64,000 nt of DNA. Origin: Adenanthera pavonina (lineage: Eukaryota > Streptophyta > Magnoliopsida > Fabales > Fabaceae). Numbering within the stretch: position 1 is the first letter of the stretch; each line of letters opens with the position of its first letter. The notes under the pieces were generated by a model. That model searched no databases and had not been told where the DNA came from. It saw nothing but the letters and a program-made list of their open reading frames with translations. Where the stretch lies: assembly GCA_026686845.1 (NCBI GenBank), contig JAIVEN010000010.1, positions 39,530,001 through 39,594,000 on the forward strand, in the 5' to 3' direction. Below, piece after piece: positions 63,255 through 64,000 of this stretch. The position numbers and the translations under genes were made by a program.

Positions 63255-63609
63255 ATTCTCATAGAGGAATATTAGTTTTGTATTTTAATTATATTTTCTC
63301 ATGAATATTTTAAGTTTCTTAGTCTTAAGGGTTTTACTTTTGTTATTTTTATTATAAGAGTAGCTACTGCAAGTTGCAAAAGGTTTTCTTCCCATGAAGG
63401 AAGCCTCACTCTTATATGTAGTTATCTTTTGTATTGTCTTCACAGTTCATGAATGATAATTTTGAAGTATAATGTTCAGCCTCTCCCTTTCATGCTCCTC
63501 ATTTTCCCTCTGTTCTTCAGCTCCTTTCCTTTCTTGTATATCTCTCTCGGTTCTATGTCTCCTCCCTATCTTTCCCCTTGACCCATCACTAGCTAGTATT
63601 GCATTAGTT
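63255..63609 (+). mobile_element. probable 5' LTR end of a second copia-type element
   Basis: This stretch ends in a pyrimidine-rich part (63470-63590) typical of an LTR R/U5 and is followed directly by a canonical copia primer-binding site. A poly-A/TATA-like zone lies near 63405-63460. The 5' limit of the LTR is not determined and could lie anywhere from the end of the reverse fragment onward. Confidence 0.45.
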
Positions 63610-63621
63610 TGGTATCAGAGC
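63610..63621 (+). other. retrotransposon primer-binding site (initiator-Met tRNA type)
   Basis: TGGTATCAGAGC is exactly complementary to the 3' end of plant initiator methionine tRNA and is the standard minus-strand primer-binding site of Ty1/copia elements. It marks the junction between a 5' LTR to the left and the internal leader to the right. Confidence 0.75.
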
Positions 63622-64000
63622 AAGGCTTTGAATGATCCTTGGTTGTTTTTATGGCTTGAAAGCTAGAAAACAGTCACCGGAAAATAGAGCATCCCATTGC
63701 CAGGTCTGAAAACTCAACTTCTCGATGTCATATCGCCCAACCACCACCAGTGTAATGTTCTTCGTCAAAAATCCAGTCAGTCCACCGAGTCCCCCCGTCA
63801 TCCACCACCACATATGCCTCCATGTGCTAGTGATGTCCCTTGTGTGTAGGCTTCATGCATCCCATGTGCTGCAATATGTGCGTCCGTACAAAACCTCCAG
63901 AAATTGGGTTTTTCTACCTTTTTACTGTTTCATGCGGTTTCATCTATTCTAGCCTATCCTAGACATAAGAATAATCAAATGGAAGCATATTTGGGCATAA
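63622..64000 (+). mobile_element. internal leader of the copia-type element, truncated by the window end
   Basis: Sequence after the primer-binding site has no long gag frame. A 75-codon frame at 63725-63952 starts near the place where gag would start but shows no recognisable gag. The element continues outside the window, so its state cannot be judged. Confidence 0.4.

Noticed and set aside
1..64000. tRNA genes, rRNA, CRISPR arrays, bacterial operon signals
   Set aside because: None seen: repeats are microsatellites or transposon ends, there are no CRISPR-like regularly spaced repeats, and genes are spliced plant genes.

Overview
The window is plant nuclear DNA from a eudicot. Genes carry spliced introns and encode plant-only families (GRAS factor, alpha-expansin, receptor-like cytoplasmic kinase, TRP-type telomere-binding protein). 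They sit in very AT-rich intergenic DNA with microsatellites, MITEs, a decayed LINE and LTR-retrotransposon remnants. The species cannot be named from the sequence alone.

Layout: 1-249 (+) is the 3' end of an unrecognised gene. 2947-6326 (+) is a seven-exon gene for a plastid-type NAD(P)-binding Rossmann protein (At2g37660/At5g02240 family). 9151-11382 (-) is an intronless GRAS gene of the SCL9/SCL14 subfamily. 15925-19730 (-) is a ten-exon telomere-repeat-binding protein with an apparent GC-AG intron. 21.4-42.2 kb is a gene-poor stretch with a TIR element, a decayed RTE-type LINE (27985-30865) and a dense MITE cluster. 42315-44705 (+) is a three-exon alpha-expansin. 47800-47934 (-) may be a NAC relic, and 49499-49602 holds a strong hairpin. 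50756-53559 (-) is a six-exon RLCK-VII kinase (NAK/APK1/PBL type). 56.5-64 kb is a nest of retrotransposon debris, including a probable 4.4-kb Tat/Ogre-like LTR and a copia-type primer-binding site.

The genes are unrelated in function and each is its own transcription unit. Their order looks conserved, however. As I recall them, EXPA3, SCL9 and the Rossmann gene are neighbours in Arabidopsis at At2g37640-37660, and At5g02240, EXPA9 and NAK lie together at At5g02240-02290. The window therefore looks like one ancestral block whose members are split between two duplicated Arabidopsis segments.

Exon borders were set by hand from splice sites, reading-frame phase and family similarity. All five complete coding sequences join in frame. 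UTR limits and transposon ends are approximate.
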